Shown in pieces: positions 27,861-37,528 of a stretch of 64,000 nucleotides of DNA. The translations under genes were made by a program, and so were the position numbers. Origin of the DNA: Marinobacter sp. LQ44 (GTDB lineage Bacteria > Pseudomonadota > Gammaproteobacteria > Pseudomonadales > Oleiphilaceae); the NCBI RefSeq assembly GCF_001447155.2, contig NZ_CP014754.1:2976001-3040000 (forward strand), written 5' to 3'. The number at the start of each line of letters is the position of its first letter. Position 1 is the stretch's first letter. The notes beneath the pieces were generated by a model, which made no database searches, was not told the origin of the DNA, and saw only the letters and a list, made by a program, of their open reading frames with translations.

Positions 27861-28828
27861 CCGGGCTGGCGACGGACACCCGACCACCCGAGGCGATGGC
27901 CGCCCCGGTGGTTGCGTTTGTCCGGCATCTCGCCACCGAAAAGTGCCATTCCCCCCGCACCTGTGATCACTATCAACGAGACCTCGATCGCCTGGTCGAC
28001 TGGCTGATCGAAGTTGACATCCCGGCCTGGTCAGAGCTGACGATTCACGACATCCGCCGCTACGTGGCCCGGCTGAGCCGAGACGGTTTAAGCGGTCGGA
28101 GCATTGCCAGGCACCTGTCGGCCATCCGCCGTTTCTATCAGTTCCTGCTTCGGGAAGGTCTCGCCCGGGACAACCCCGCTCTGGATGTTCGGGCTCCCAA
28201 AAGCGGGCGCCGGCTGCCGAAAGTGGCAGACGTTGACCAGATCAGCCAGCTGCTGGACATCAATCCCGACGACCCCCTGGAAATCCGCGATCTGGCCATG
28301 TTCGAGCTGATGTACTCTTCGGGCCTCCGTTTGGCAGAACTGGCCAGCCTGAGTCTGCCCGCCCTGGACCTGAAAGGCCGGGAGGTGCGTGTTCTGGGTA
28401 AAGGTAACAAGGAGCGCATTCTGCCGGTCGGCGGCAAAGCCGTCGCGGCTCTGAATCAATGGCTGGCGCACCGAACAGCCATGGCTAACGAGGGCGAAAC
28501 CGCGGTATTCGTCAGCCAGCGGGGCGGTCGCCTGAGCCAGCGCAGTATCCAGGCCCGCCTGGCTCGCTGGGGCATGGTGCAGGGTGCCGACCAGCGCTTG
28601 CATCCGCACCTGCTGCGGCACTCCTTTGCCAGCCATATGCTGGAGTCCAGCGGCGACCTGCGTGCGGTCCAGGAACTGCTTGGCCATGCGGACATCGCCA
28701 CCACTCAGGTCTATACTCATCTGGACTTTCAGCATCTTGCCCGGGTGTACGATCAGAGTCATCCCCGGGCGCGTCGACGTTCGACCAACTATATCAACCG
28801 AAACGACAATGATCATGCCGGTTCTTGA
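27857..28828 (+). CDS. xerC: Tyrosine recombinase XerC
   Basis: This 323-residue site-specific recombinase works with XerD at dif to resolve chromosome dimers. It has a SAM-like core-binding domain (HLATEKCHSPRTCDHYQRD) and a catalytic domain with Arg158 (SGLRLAEL), HLLRHSFASHML and the nucleophile Tyr286 (TQVYTHLDF). The GTG at 27857 overlaps the DUF484 stop. An ATG 13 codons later would give a length nearer the usual 300. The tail past the Tyr is longer than usual. Confidence 0.95.
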   Translation: MTGLATDTRPPEAMAAPVVAFVRHLATEKCHSPRTCDHYQRDLDRLVDWLIEVDIPAWSELTIHDIRRYVARLSRDGLSGRSIARHLSAIRRFYQFLLREGLARDNPALDVRAPKSGRRLPKVADVDQISQLLDINPDDPLEIRDLAMFELMYSSGLRLAELASLSLPALDLKGREVRVLGKGNKERILPVGGKAVAALNQWLAHRTAMANEGETAVFVSQRGGRLSQRSIQARLARWGMVQGADQRLHPHLLRHSFASHMLESSGDLRAVQELLGHADIATTQVYTHLDFQHLARVYDQSHPRARRRSTNYINRNDNDHAGS

Positions 28829-28839
28829 GGGAGTGTTTC

Positions 28840-30234
28840 ATGGCATCTGAGGAGTCCTGGAAGGATAAGTATCTTCGGGAACTGGACGAGGCAGAGCAAC
28901 GCGAAAAACAGTGGTTAGCCGAGCGCAATGTGCTTGAACGGATGCTGGTGCGAACCAGCCTGGCCTCGGAAGGCCAGACACCAGAACTTGATAACCTGCT
29001 TAACCGCCTGAGATCCGATCTGCGCAAGCAGAAGTTCGATATCGATGCCTGGAAAGCCCTGCAGGATCAGATTGATAAAGCCATTACCCGTCTTGATGAA
29101 GCCGAGCCAAAGGGCCCAAAGGCCGACACACAGGTCGTCGCGCCGGCGAAGCCGACGGGAAGTGAGCATGATATCGCCGAAGAGGGGCATCGGCTCAGAA
29201 TCGCCCGCCGTGTAGGCCAGTTGTTGGGGTTGTTGTTGAATCAGGTCAGCCTGGAACCAGAGGTGGAGTCGCAGGCCAGGACGCTTCAGCAAACCCTGTT
29301 ATCGAGCAACGACTGGGAGGTCCTTCGGGAAGGCCTGAATCAGGTGGCGGAGCTGGTGATTGAGGCGGTTACCCGCAGCCAGCGGGAGTTCGAGACTTTC
29401 CTCAAACGGCTGGATGAGCGCCTGGAAACCTTGCGTCAGCACTTTTCCGAACAGTCCGATGCCTACGCTTCCAGGCACAATGATACTGCAACGCTGGACC
29501 GGGAAATCCGGTCGGAGCTGAGTAAAGTATCCGAGGATATTCAGCACAGTCAGGACCTACAGAGCCTCAAACAGTCTGTGAGCCAGCGACTGGAGTTCAT
29601 CGGCGGTGCCCTGGAACGATTCTGCACGCGGGATGCCGAGCGGGATGAAATGCTGGCGCAGCAACTCAATGCCATGCAGGAGAAGGTCGCCGCCATGGAG
29701 GCTCATTCCGAGCAGATGCAGGCGCAGGTTCGCCGGGAGCGGGAGCGCGCGATGACCGACCTGCTTACCCAGCTGCCCAACCGGGAAGCCTGGCAGGAGC
29801 GGCTATCATTCGAATACAACCGCTGGCAGCGTTACCGACACCCGCTCAGTGTGTCGGTGATTGATATTGACCTGTTCAAGAAGATCAACGATTCCTTTGG
29901 CCATAAAGCCGGTGACCGGGTACTACAATTGGTGGCACGGGAGATGAAAAGCCGTCTTCGCAGCACAGATTTCATCGCCCGTTTCGGTGGTGAGGAGTTC
30001 GTGTTGCTATTGCCGGAGACGGGATTGGAGGCCGCCCGTGACGTGGTAGAGCAGTTTCGGGAACATGTCGGCAAGCTGCCGTTCCATTTCGGCGGTAAGC
30101 CGGTTTCAATCACCTTTTCAGCCGGCGTGTCGGAGTTCCGGGATGGCGATACCGAAGATGCCGTGTTTGATCGTGCCGACCGGGCCCTATATCAGGCCAA
30201 AGATGCCGGCCGCAATCAGGTCATGGTGGATTGA
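28840..30234 (+). CDS. Diguanylate cyclase (GGDEF) with coiled-coil N-terminus
   Basis: This 464-residue cytoplasmic protein has a helical, coiled-coil region (about 1-300), then a GGDEF domain with the active signature GGEEF at 383-387 and an inhibitory RxxD site (RSTD) five residues before it. It should make c-di-GMP from two GTP, with product inhibition. The N-terminal region resembles no named sensor domain I can identify. The ATG at 28840 follows gagggagtgtttc. It starts 11 bp after xerC and is probably the last gene of the lysA operon. Confidence 0.93.
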   Translation: MASEESWKDKYLRELDEAEQREKQWLAERNVLERMLVRTSLASEGQTPELDNLLNRLRSDLRKQKFDIDAWKALQDQIDKAITRLDEAEPKGPKADTQVVAPAKPTGSEHDIAEEGHRLRIARRVGQLLGLLLNQVSLEPEVESQARTLQQTLLSSNDWEVLREGLNQVAELVIEAVTRSQREFETFLKRLDERLETLRQHFSEQSDAYASRHNDTATLDREIRSELSKVSEDIQHSQDLQSLKQSVSQRLEFIGGALERFCTRDAERDEMLAQQLNAMQEKVAAMEAHSEQMQAQVRRERERAMTDLLTQLPNREAWQERLSFEYNRWQRYRHPLSVSVIDIDLFKKINDSFGHKAGDRVLQLVAREMKSRLRSTDFIARFGGEEFVLLLPETGLEAARDVVEQFREHVGKLPFHFGGKPVSITFSAGVSEFRDGDTEDAVFDRADRALYQAKDAGRNQVMVD

Positions 30235-30243
30235 CGGCGCCGA

Positions 30244-30477
30244 TCAGTGCCGCAGCAGGGCGTCCAGTTCATCAATAATCTCGGCCCAGTCGCTGTCTTC
30301 CTCAAGGCCCTCCTCAAGAAATTGCGACTGGCTTTCGGACCAGAAGGGGGCATCCTGGATGGCAATTTCCGAAGGCAGTGGAGAATGCCGGGCGATAAAA
30401 CTCTCCATGCTTTTCTGATCTGATGGTAAGCCAAGCTGCTGAAAAAGGACGCTTAGAGTGTGTTTGCTGGTGTCCAT
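30244..30477 (-). CDS. DUF2789 family small protein
   Basis: This 77-residue acidic protein matches the DUF2789 pattern: an N-terminal HTLSVLFQQLGLPSD followed by IARHSPLP and a C-terminal acidic WAEIIDELDALLRH. Function is unknown. It converges on the diguanylate cyclase with a 9-bp gap and diverges from the BvgS-like kinase. Confidence 0.85.
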   Translation of the reverse strand: MDTSKHTLSVLFQQLGLPSDQKSMESFIARHSPLPSEIAIQDAPFWSESQSQFLEEGLEEDSDWAEIIDELDALLRH

Positions 30478-30574
30478 AAGACAGGCTTCTCCTGTGTGCG
30501 GTGAGGCAGTATGAAATCTTCCACATTTGCAGGTATTGTTCCCTGAAATGTAGTGGAACCACCGAGGATATCCA

Positions 30575-33331
30575 GTGAAGTCTCTTCCACAGTTATTGTA
30601 TGGCCTCTTGTTTGTCCTGCTTCAAGGGGTCGTATGGGCGGAACCGCCCCAGGCGTCGCCGGCGCCGGTTCTGGGCGCTGCAGATCTGGAGTGGTTGGGC
30701 CAGCAGGATGGCTTCCGGGTGGCTGTCAGGCAGAGCCAGGTGCCGCTGGTGTTCGATACCGGTGAGGGTGCGCTGGCGGGTATCTGGATTGATTATCTCG
30801 CCCGCCTGTCAGACAAGCTTGGCGTGCCGGTTGAGCCTTTCATGGCAGTCGACCAGGGCGACGATGCTGACCTGGTTCTGACGACCCGCATTCCGGGATC
30901 ACCGGTGATCCCGGGCCTTCGGCACACCTCACCGATGATGTCGCTGACCTATGGGATATTTGTAAATGCCGGCGACGCCGCCTACCGAACGCTTTCCGAT
31001 CTGGAATTTGCCAACGTCGCGATTATTGGTGGTGATCCCAACCAGTTCCCTTTGCTGGACCCGATTGATAACTTTTCGCCGGTGCCCGTCGCCAGTCTTG
31101 GTGAGGCCATCAGCCTGGTGTTGTCCGGCAAGGCCGACGCCTTCCTCGGGCCGGTTCCGGTGGTCTCGGATTACCTTGAATCCGCGATGATCAATGGTAT
31201 CGGTCTGGCCGTTCTGCTGGACAATCGCCCGGTGGATGTTGTGTTGCAGGTGCCGACCAGCCGTGACCGCCTTTTCCGGGTGTTCGACCGGGCCATTCAG
31301 GCATTGAGCCACAACGAGCACCGGGATATTCGCCAGGCCTGGCTGCAGGCGAACATGCCGGCCCTGGAAGGACGTGGCGTGGCCCTGACCGCTTCGGAGC
31401 TGGAGTGGCTGAAACGTCATCCAGGGTTGAAAGTGGGTATGCGTGGCGATTGGCCACCGTTTGAGTTCGAGCAGGACGGCCGCCCGGCGGGCCTTGCCTC
31501 TGACCTGGTCAAACGGCTGGAGGAGAACCTGGATGTTCGCTTCAATCGGGTGATTGCAGGTTCCCGACAGTCGGCCGAGGACATGTTGAAGGCGGGTGAA
31601 GTGGATATTCTGCCGGGTATGTCCCGCACCCCCCGAACCGAACAGGAATTCCTGTTCACCCGGGCCTATGTGTCGGTACCGATTGCCCTGGCCATCCGGG
31701 ATACCGGCCGGTTCATTGGTGATCTGAGGGAACTGCGGGATGAGCGGGTCGGTGTGGTTAACCGCCAGGCCAGCCACGACTATCTGTTGATCAATCACCC
31801 GAACCTGGATCTGTATCCGCAAAAAACCGTTGAGGAGGGGCTTCTGGCGCTGTCCAACGGCGACCTGGATGTGATGGTTACGCATATTCCGGCGGTGAGT
31901 TACACGGTTGCCCGGCTGGGCCTGTCGAACCTGCGAATTACCAGCATTACGCCCTATCAGTATGACCTGCGGCTGGCGGTCAGCAAGGACAATCCGGTGC
32001 TTCACCGTATCCTCAACAAGGCCCTGAGCAGCCTGCCGGCATCGGAGACCGAGGCGGTGTATAACCGCTGGATACACCTGGATATCGAACAGGAAGCTGA
32101 CTACACCGTGGTCCGGCGCATTATCCTGATTGCCATCGTTGTGGTGCTGATCTTCCTGTACTGGAACCGCAAGCTGTCGCTGGAGGTGGATGAGAGAATC
32201 CGTTCCGAGAACGCCCTGCGCCGCAGTGAGGATGAATTGCGGGCAGCCAAGCTTGAGGCCGAACGCCTGGCCCGGGAGGCGGAAACCGCCAGCAGGGCCA
32301 AGAGTGAGTTCCTGGCCAATATGTCCCACGAGATCCGAACCCCAATGAATGCGGTCATTGGGTACAGCGATCTGCTCTACAACTCGGTGACCGATCCCCA
32401 GCAGCGGAACTACCTGAACGCCATCCGCGCCGGCAGCCGTAGCCTGTTAATGCTGATCAACGACATTCTTGACCTGTCACGGATCGAGGCGGGCAAGATG
32501 CGCCTGGACTTTGGCCCGGTTTCGGTTCGCCGGCTGCTCAGCGATGTCCGGCATATCTTTGATCTGCGAGCGACCGAGCAGGGCATTACCCTGGAGGTGA
32601 GCGTAGGCTCTGGCATGCCCTCGGCAATGATGTTGGATGAAACCCGGTTGCGCCAGGTGTTGTTCAATCTGGTGGGCAATGCCATCAAGTTCACCCATGA
32701 GGGTGGAGTGACAGTGCGGGCCGTGGCCAAAGAACTGGAGGAATCGACCGGTAAGGACGCGGATATCCGCTACTACCGGTTGAAAGTGACCGTGGCCGAC
32801 ACCGGCATTGGCATTGCGCCGGATCAGCAGGACCGTATTTTCGATGCCTTTGAGCAGCAGGAAGGTCAGAGCTCCCGGCGATACGGGGGCACCGGCCTGG
32901 GTCTGGCCATCAGCCGGAAGCTGGTGGAAATGATGGGCGGTGAGCTGACGGTAAAGAGTGAACCGGATGTTGGGTCCACCTTTACTCTCGTGTTGCCCCG
33001 GGTTGAGGCTACCGTAGAGCAGGCGGAAGATGACGGGACGCCGGAGGAAGCCGAGCGGCTGCTGGCGCAGACCATGAGTATGCAGGAGCGAGGCTGGCTG
33101 CGGGAGAAGCTGGCGGAGGACTTTGGTGACCAGTGGCAGGATGTTCGTGAAAGCGGCGACCCGGAACAGATGAAAGACTTTGCGCTACGAATTGTTGAAT
33201 GGGGGCAGCGTCATCGTTCGCCGTCGGTGACCAGCTACGGCGAAAAACTGCTGGCGGATGTAGAGGCGTTCAATCTGGATGCGGTTAATACGGCCCTTGA
33301 AGCTTTCCCCAAATTGCTGGGCCAGCGTTGA
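30575..33331 (+). CDS. BvgS-like sensor histidine kinase with tandem periplasmic binding domains
   Basis: This 918-residue kinase has a signal peptide (cleaved near WAEPP), two periplasmic solute-binding (SBP_bac_3) domains (about 40-265 and 275-500), a membrane helix near 510-530, a coiled linker, HisKA with His585 in [11 protein letters not shown], and HATPase_c with [19 protein letters not shown] and [11 protein letters not shown]. Unlike BvgS it has no receiver or Hpt domain. The C-terminal 120 residues after the ATPase are helical and unassigned. The start is GTG 30575 after gaggatatcca. No response regulator lies next to it. The ligand is unknown. Confidence 0.92.
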   Translation: MKSLPQLLYGLLFVLLQGVVWAEPPQASPAPVLGAADLEWLGQQDGFRVAVRQSQVPLVFDTGEGALAGIWIDYLARLSDKLGVPVEPFMAVDQGDDADLVLTTRIPGSPVIPGLRHTSPMMSLTYGIFVNAGDAAYRTLSDLEFANVAIIGGDPNQFPLLDPIDNFSPVPVASLGEAISLVLSGKADAFLGPVPVVSDYLESAMINGIGLAVLLDNRPVDVVLQVPTSRDRLFRVFDRAIQALSHNEHRDIRQAWLQANMPALEGRGVALTASELEWLKRHPGLKVGMRGDWPPFEFEQDGRPAGLASDLVKRLEENLDVRFNRVIAGSRQSAEDMLKAGEVDILPGMSRTPRTEQEFLFTRAYVSVPIALAIRDTGRFIGDLRELRDERVGVVNRQASHDYLLINHPNLDLYPQKTVEEGLLALSNGDLDVMVTHIPAVSYTVARLGLSNLRITSITPYQYDLRLAVSKDNPVLHRILNKALSSLPASETEAVYNRWIHLDIEQEADYTVVRRIILIAIVVVLIFLYWNRKLSLEVDERIRSENALRRSEDELRAAKLEAERLAREAETASRAKSEFLANMSHEIRTPMNAVIGYSDLLYNSVTDPQQRNYLNAIRAGSRSLLMLINDILDLSRIEAGKMRLDFGPVSVRRLLSDVRHIFDLRATEQGITLEVSVGSGMPSAMMLDETRLRQVLFNLVGNAIKFTHEGGVTVRAVAKELEESTGKDADIRYYRLKVTVADTGIGIAPDQQDRIFDAFEQQEGQSSRRYGGTGLGLAISRKLVEMMGGELTVKSEPDVGSTFTLVLPRVEATVEQAEDDGTPEEAERLLAQTMSMQERGWLREKLAEDFGDQWQDVRESGDPEQMKDFALRIVEWGQRHRSPSVTSYGEKLLADVEAFNLDAVNTALEAFPKLLGQR

Positions 33332-33344
33332 GCTGACCAGCGGT

Positions 33345-33710
33345 TTAGAGGCAGTCGAACTGGGATTTGCGGTCGAACGCCACTGACACCATGTCGTACC
33401 CGGAGTCTGACAGGGAGCGAACCAGCGCCCTGTCTTTCAGCAGGGTCATGCAGACTTTGTGGACGCTGGCCTGAAGCTGCTCATTTTCCGGATTCTGCTC
33501 AGCGAGTCGGAAGTCGACGATCAGATATTTACGGTCGACGGCGGCTTGTTCCGGGATGTCTTCCCGTTCCACGCTTTCAAAACCGATGTAGGTGGCTTCC
33601 TGGTTGGAAAACACCTGGCTCATCAAAACGTCAAGATTTTCGGCATGTGCCTGAACGGCTGACATCAATAACGCAACCGCGGATGCGAAGGCGTATAGTC
33701 TGGTGCGCAT
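33345..33710 (-). CDS. Hypothetical secreted protein
   Basis: This 121-residue protein begins with a signal peptide (FASAVALLMSAVQAHA, cleavage near AHA-EN). The mature part has two cysteines (KVCMTLL and the C-terminal FDCL) that could form a disulfide in the periplasm. I do not recognise the family. The ATG at 33710 follows gggag with 8-base spacing. It converges on the sensor kinase with a 13-bp gap, so functional linkage is not implied by strand. Confidence 0.75.
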   Translation of the reverse strand: MRTRLYAFASAVALLMSAVQAHAENLDVLMSQVFSNQEATYIGFESVEREDIPEQAAVDRKYLIVDFRLAEQNPENEQLQASVHKVCMTLLKDRALVRSLSDSGYDMVSVAFDRKSQFDCL

Positions 33711-33941
33711 AACGAGCACTCCCGAAAACGGATGAGATAACTTCTATGTTACCAAGTGTAAAGTTTGGTTACGCTTGATTATTGCAGAGAGTGTTGAAAA
33801 TTTCGTCATTGATTCCCGGTATTTTTCAATTGTTTGCATTTTGGACATAATTCCGCGCTGCGGGGTGTTTGCCTGCCTGCCGCAGAGCTGGTTTTCCGCT
33901 ATCATGGAGCCAGAACCATTGGGAAAGTGAGAGGGATAGCC

Positions 33942-34550
33942 ATGTTCCAGCTTGTATTCAGGGGTGAATGCGCGCCAGGTACTGATGTCGAGACTGCCCG
34001 CAACAACGCCCGGGCCCTGTTCAAGGCCAGCGTGGAGCAACTGGACCGCATGTTCAGTGGCCAGCCAGTCGTTATTCGTAACAAGCTGGAACAGGTTCAG
34101 GCAGAGAAGTACCAGGCGGTACTGCGCAAGCATGGCATGATTGCCCATGTACAACCGATGGCTGGGGCTGCTAAGGCTGCGGCCCCGGCACCGAAACCTG
34201 CGCCGGTTCCCCAGGCTGATCAGCAAGCCGAGACTGAAGCACCATCGGCCCCGCCGAAACCGGCCTCTGAGGGCAACGTGCCGGCGACCGAACCTGGAGA
34301 TCGCCTGCCAGTGGCTGGCGAGAAAGTGGACGATATCCTTGCTGGCTCAGGCCTGACCCTGGACCCGGTGGGTGTCACCCTGGTGGAGCATGAAGACCCG
34401 GAAGCGCCCATGTTCGAGCATCTGGACGACTGGAGCCTGGCGCCCCCGGGCTCCGATCTGGGGGTAAAACGAGATCTGCCACCGCCGATGGTTCCGGACG
34501 TTTCCCACCTTTCCCTGGCCGACGATGACAAACACCGCGACAAGAGCTGA
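33942..34550 (+). CDS. Hypothetical protein with Pro/Ala-rich linker, upstream of plpD-like gene
   Basis: This 202-residue protein has a compact N-terminal domain (about 1-75, MFQLVFRGECAPGTDVE, FSGQPVVIRNKL, KYQAVLRKHGMIAHV) followed by a Pro/Ala-rich region and an acidic C-terminus ending SLADDDKH. The N-terminal module looks like the small domain often joined to DUF4339 or zinc-ribbon proteins, with no known function. The ATG at 33942 follows gagaggg. Its end overlaps the patatin gene start by 26 bp. Confidence 0.78.
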   Translation: MFQLVFRGECAPGTDVETARNNARALFKASVEQLDRMFSGQPVVIRNKLEQVQAEKYQAVLRKHGMIAHVQPMAGAAKAAAPAPKPAPVPQADQQAETEAPSAPPKPASEGNVPATEPGDRLPVAGEKVDDILAGSGLTLDPVGVTLVEHEDPEAPMFEHLDDWSLAPPGSDLGVKRDLPPPMVPDVSHLSLADDDKHRDKS

Positions 34551-36768
34551 CCGGGGTTTGCCCGACCGGCGGTATTATCTGGTTCTGCTGTTCATTCTGG
34601 CGCCCCTGTTGTGGGCGCCAGTACTGGCGTCGGAACCCTCAGAACGCCCGAAAGTTGGGCTTGTGCTCAGCGGTGGCGGTGCCAAAGGCATGGCCCATGT
34701 GGGTGTTCTGAGGGTGCTGGAAGAAATGCGGGTGCCTGTGGATGTGGTGGTAGGCACCAGTGCCGGCTCCGCCGTGGCGGCACTCTACGCTTCGGGCATG
34801 TCGGTATCCGAGATTGAGCAGCGGTTTCTGGAACTGGACTGGTTGTCCAGCTTCCGCGACGATCCCGGCCGGGCGTTCAAGCCGGTCCGGCGCAAACAGG
34901 ACGACTGGCGTCTGCCACTGGTGCCCGGTTTGGGGGTCAGCAGGCAAGGTGTCCACCTGGGCGGAGGCCTGGTGACCGGGCAGAATCTTGGCTTTATCCT
35001 CAATGAACTCACCCGCAATGCCGCCCTGGTTGAAAATTTCGATCAGTTACCCATTCCCTTCCGAGCCGTGGCCACCGACCTTGAAACCGGGGAAGAGGTG
35101 GTCATCGGAGACGGTAATCTTGCCGAAGCGATTCGGGCCAGTATGAGCATTCCGGGCGTTTACGCGCCAGTTGAGCGGGACGGTCGGCTGTTGGTGGACG
35201 GAGGGGTTGCCAACAATCTTCCAGTCAGCGTGGCTCGGGAGATGGGCGCGGATGTGGTCATTGCCGTGGATATCACCGATCCGATGATGAGCGCCGACCA
35301 ATTGCGGGAGGCTTTCTCAGTGGTGGGGCAACTGACTACCCTGATAACCCGCAGGAATACCGATGCCCAACTGGCCATGCTGGCCGAGCAGGACGTGTGG
35401 GTTCACCCGGACCTCGAAGGCTTTGGCTCCGCCGATTTTTACGATGCGCTGGTCCTGTTCGAACTGGGTGCCACCGCCGCCCGAGAGCATGCGGTTGCCC
35501 TGAATCGGCTGTCGGTGCCTGAGGAACAGTGGGTGGCGTATCAGTCGCGCCGGGCCGCCGGCAGTTGGGTGCCCGGGCCAGTGGTTCGGGTTGAGATCGC
35601 CCAGGGTGAGCGCCTGGCGACGGACTTCCTGAGGGAGCGGATTCGCCAGCAACCGGCGGAAGTTCTGGACGTACCGGAGCTTGAGGCAGACCTGAAGCGT
35701 ATTTATGGCCTCGGCTACTACGAATCCGTGGGCTGGTCGCTGGCGCCCACGGAAGAGGGGCCGGTCCTTGTGATACGGGCGCGGGAGAAAAGCTGGGGAC
35801 CGAATTACCTGTCGTTCGGGCTCAACTATGAAGATAACTTTGAGGGAAATACCCGCTTCAACCTGGCAGCTGGCCTGCGCATGACCGAGCTGAACCGGTT
35901 GGGTGCCGAATGGCTGACCGGCGTTCAGTTGGGTACCCAGCCCTGGGTCCGAAGCCAGTGGTACCAGCCGCTGACCTACGGTTATGACCGGTTTGCCGTT
36001 GTCGGTGTGGAATATCGGCGCGACGATTACAGCATTTACGATCAGGGGCGGCGCATCTCGGAAGTGGATGTCACCTTCCGACAAGTGGACCTGGCCCTGG
36101 GCATGGAGCTGGGCGGCAATGGTGAAGTCCGGCTGGCCTATGTGCGCGGGTATGCCTCGGTTGACGACGAAGTGGGTGTTCCGGTCGCCCCCGCCGACAA
36201 TGTGCATCAGGGGCATGTCAGCTTGCAGCTGGTGCACGATTCCCTGAGCGATGCCTTCTTCCCGAAATCCGGTGCTTTTGCCGGGATCCGCGGGCGGATT
36301 GAGCGGGAAGATCTCGGTTCAGACCGGCACTTTGATGGCGTGACGGCGATGCTGCTGGGCACTGGTACCTGGGAGCGATTTAACCTGACCGGGCTGTTGT
36401 ATACCCGCCAGATTTTCAGCGGCGAGGCCGGTATTGAAAATGCCGCCCGTTTGGGTGGCTTTCGCCAGCTTTCAGCCTACGCCCCGGGGGAAATTACCGG
36501 CAACGACGCCGTGTTGGCGTCCGTTTACGGTCGGCAGGAGTTTGGTGGTCCGGTCATGCCCTGGTTTGCCGGCGCCGGTTTTGAAACCGGCAATGCGTGG
36601 GACAGTATGCGTGACGCCAGCTGGAGCGACACGGTGCGGTCCTGGAGTGCCTTTGCTGGCGTGGATACCCTGCTCGGGCCGGTGCAACTGGCCGCTGCCT
36701 ACAACAACGAGGATAACTGGACCGCCTACCTGAACATTGGCTTCTCTTTTACCCAGCTGTTCTACTGA
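34525..36768 (+). CDS. PlpD-like patatin phospholipase with outer-membrane barrel (type Vd autotransporter)
   Basis: This 747-residue protein has a signal-like segment (VLLFILAPLLWAPVLA), a patatin domain with oxyanion GGGAKG, nucleophile Ser79 in GTSAG and Asp225 in VDGGVANNLPV, one POTRA-like region (about 365-420), and a C-terminal 16-strand barrel ending in Phe-Tyr (FSFTQLFY). It resembles P. aeruginosa PlpD, a secreted phospholipase A1 that passes through its own barrel. Patatin domains hydrolyse acyl chains of phospholipids. It overlaps the preceding gene by 26 bp without an obvious ribosome site, suggesting coupled translation. Confidence 0.9.
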   Translation: MTNTATRADRGLPDRRYYLVLLFILAPLLWAPVLASEPSERPKVGLVLSGGGAKGMAHVGVLRVLEEMRVPVDVVVGTSAGSAVAALYASGMSVSEIEQRFLELDWLSSFRDDPGRAFKPVRRKQDDWRLPLVPGLGVSRQGVHLGGGLVTGQNLGFILNELTRNAALVENFDQLPIPFRAVATDLETGEEVVIGDGNLAEAIRASMSIPGVYAPVERDGRLLVDGGVANNLPVSVAREMGADVVIAVDITDPMMSADQLREAFSVVGQLTTLITRRNTDAQLAMLAEQDVWVHPDLEGFGSADFYDALVLFELGATAAREHAVALNRLSVPEEQWVAYQSRRAAGSWVPGPVVRVEIAQGERLATDFLRERIRQQPAEVLDVPELEADLKRIYGLGYYESVGWSLAPTEEGPVLVIRAREKSWGPNYLSFGLNYEDNFEGNTRFNLAAGLRMTELNRLGAEWLTGVQLGTQPWVRSQWYQPLTYGYDRFAVVGVEYRRDDYSIYDQGRRISEVDVTFRQVDLALGMELGGNGEVRLAYVRGYASVDDEVGVPVAPADNVHQGHVSLQLVHDSLSDAFFPKSGAFAGIRGRIEREDLGSDRHFDGVTAMLLGTGTWERFNLTGLLYTRQIFSGEAGIENAARLGGFRQLSAYAPGEITGNDAVLASVYGRQEFGGPVMPWFAGAGFETGNAWDSMRDASWSDTVRSWSAFAGVDTLLGPVQLAAAYNNEDNWTAYLNIGFSFTQLFY

Positions 36769-36788
36769 ACCGTCAGCCAGCGCCAGCC

Positions 36789-37451
36789 TCAACCTGCGTT
36801 GATGGCGGCCAGAACCTGTTCGCATTGCTGGATGGCGTATCGGTGCAGGATGCTTGCCAGGGCCGCTTCGTCCCGGTTGCCAATGGCCCGGATGGATTCT
36901 TCCATGTGTGCCAGATTGTCCTCCAGTACTTGTGCCCCGCCTTGGCGAAAGGCGACAAAGGCACAGCGTTTGGCCGAGGGCCAGAGGTCATCAATGGCGG
37001 AGACGATAAAGTAGTTGTCCGCGTACACCAGTGACGCCTTGGTGTATTCAATGCCCAGCTCCAGAAACGCCATCAGGTCGTTTTTCTGGTAGCAGTCCTT
37101 CATTTGCCGATACAGATTTTCAAGCCGGGCCATGTCCTCGGGTTGCCATTGTCGCACCAGTTTTTGGCCGGTGTGGGCCAGGTACAGTTCGAGAATTTCA
37201 TAGAGACTTCGTACAAAGTGCTCGTCCAGCGGGGTAACGAACGCCCCCTTGCGTGGCACGTTGCGGACCAGGTGCCGTTTTTCCAGCAGTAACAGCGCCT
37301 CGCGGATGGAACCATGACTGACGTCCATCTCTTTGGCCATGGAGCTTTCGTAGATGCGCTCACCGGATCTCAGCTGTTCAAAGGCAATCAGGTTTTCAAT
37401 ATGGCGGGCGACTTGTTCGGTCAGGGTTTCTCTGGGCTTGAATGCGTTCAT
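36789..37451 (-). CDS. GntR-family regulator, FadR/FCD subfamily
   Basis: This 220-residue regulator has an N-terminal winged helix (TEQVARHIENLIAFEQLRSGERIYESSMAKEM in pieces, SHGSIREALLLLEKRHLV) and an all-helical FCD ligand domain with metal-binding-type residues. FCD members usually sense small carboxylates. No obvious target operon is adjacent; cls lies 77 bp upstream on the same strand. The target is unknown. Confidence 0.87.
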   Translation of the reverse strand: MNAFKPRETLTEQVARHIENLIAFEQLRSGERIYESSMAKEMDVSHGSIREALLLLEKRHLVRNVPRKGAFVTPLDEHFVRSLYEILELYLAHTGQKLVRQWQPEDMARLENLYRQMKDCYQKNDLMAFLELGIEYTKASLVYADNYFIVSAIDDLWPSAKRCAFVAFRQGGAQVLEDNLAHMEESIRAIGNRDEAALASILHRYAIQQCEQVLAAINAG

Positions 37452-37528
37452 GGGTTATCTGTGTACAGCAGGTGAACCGTTGGAAAGGCCATGGTCGCAC
37501 AATGTTTTTGCCGGAGCCAGAATAACCG

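Noticed and set aside
30929..32329. 466-codon open frame on the minus strand over the sensor kinase
   Set aside because: It is the mirror of well-recognised kinase domains, with no ribosome site and no known protein pattern.
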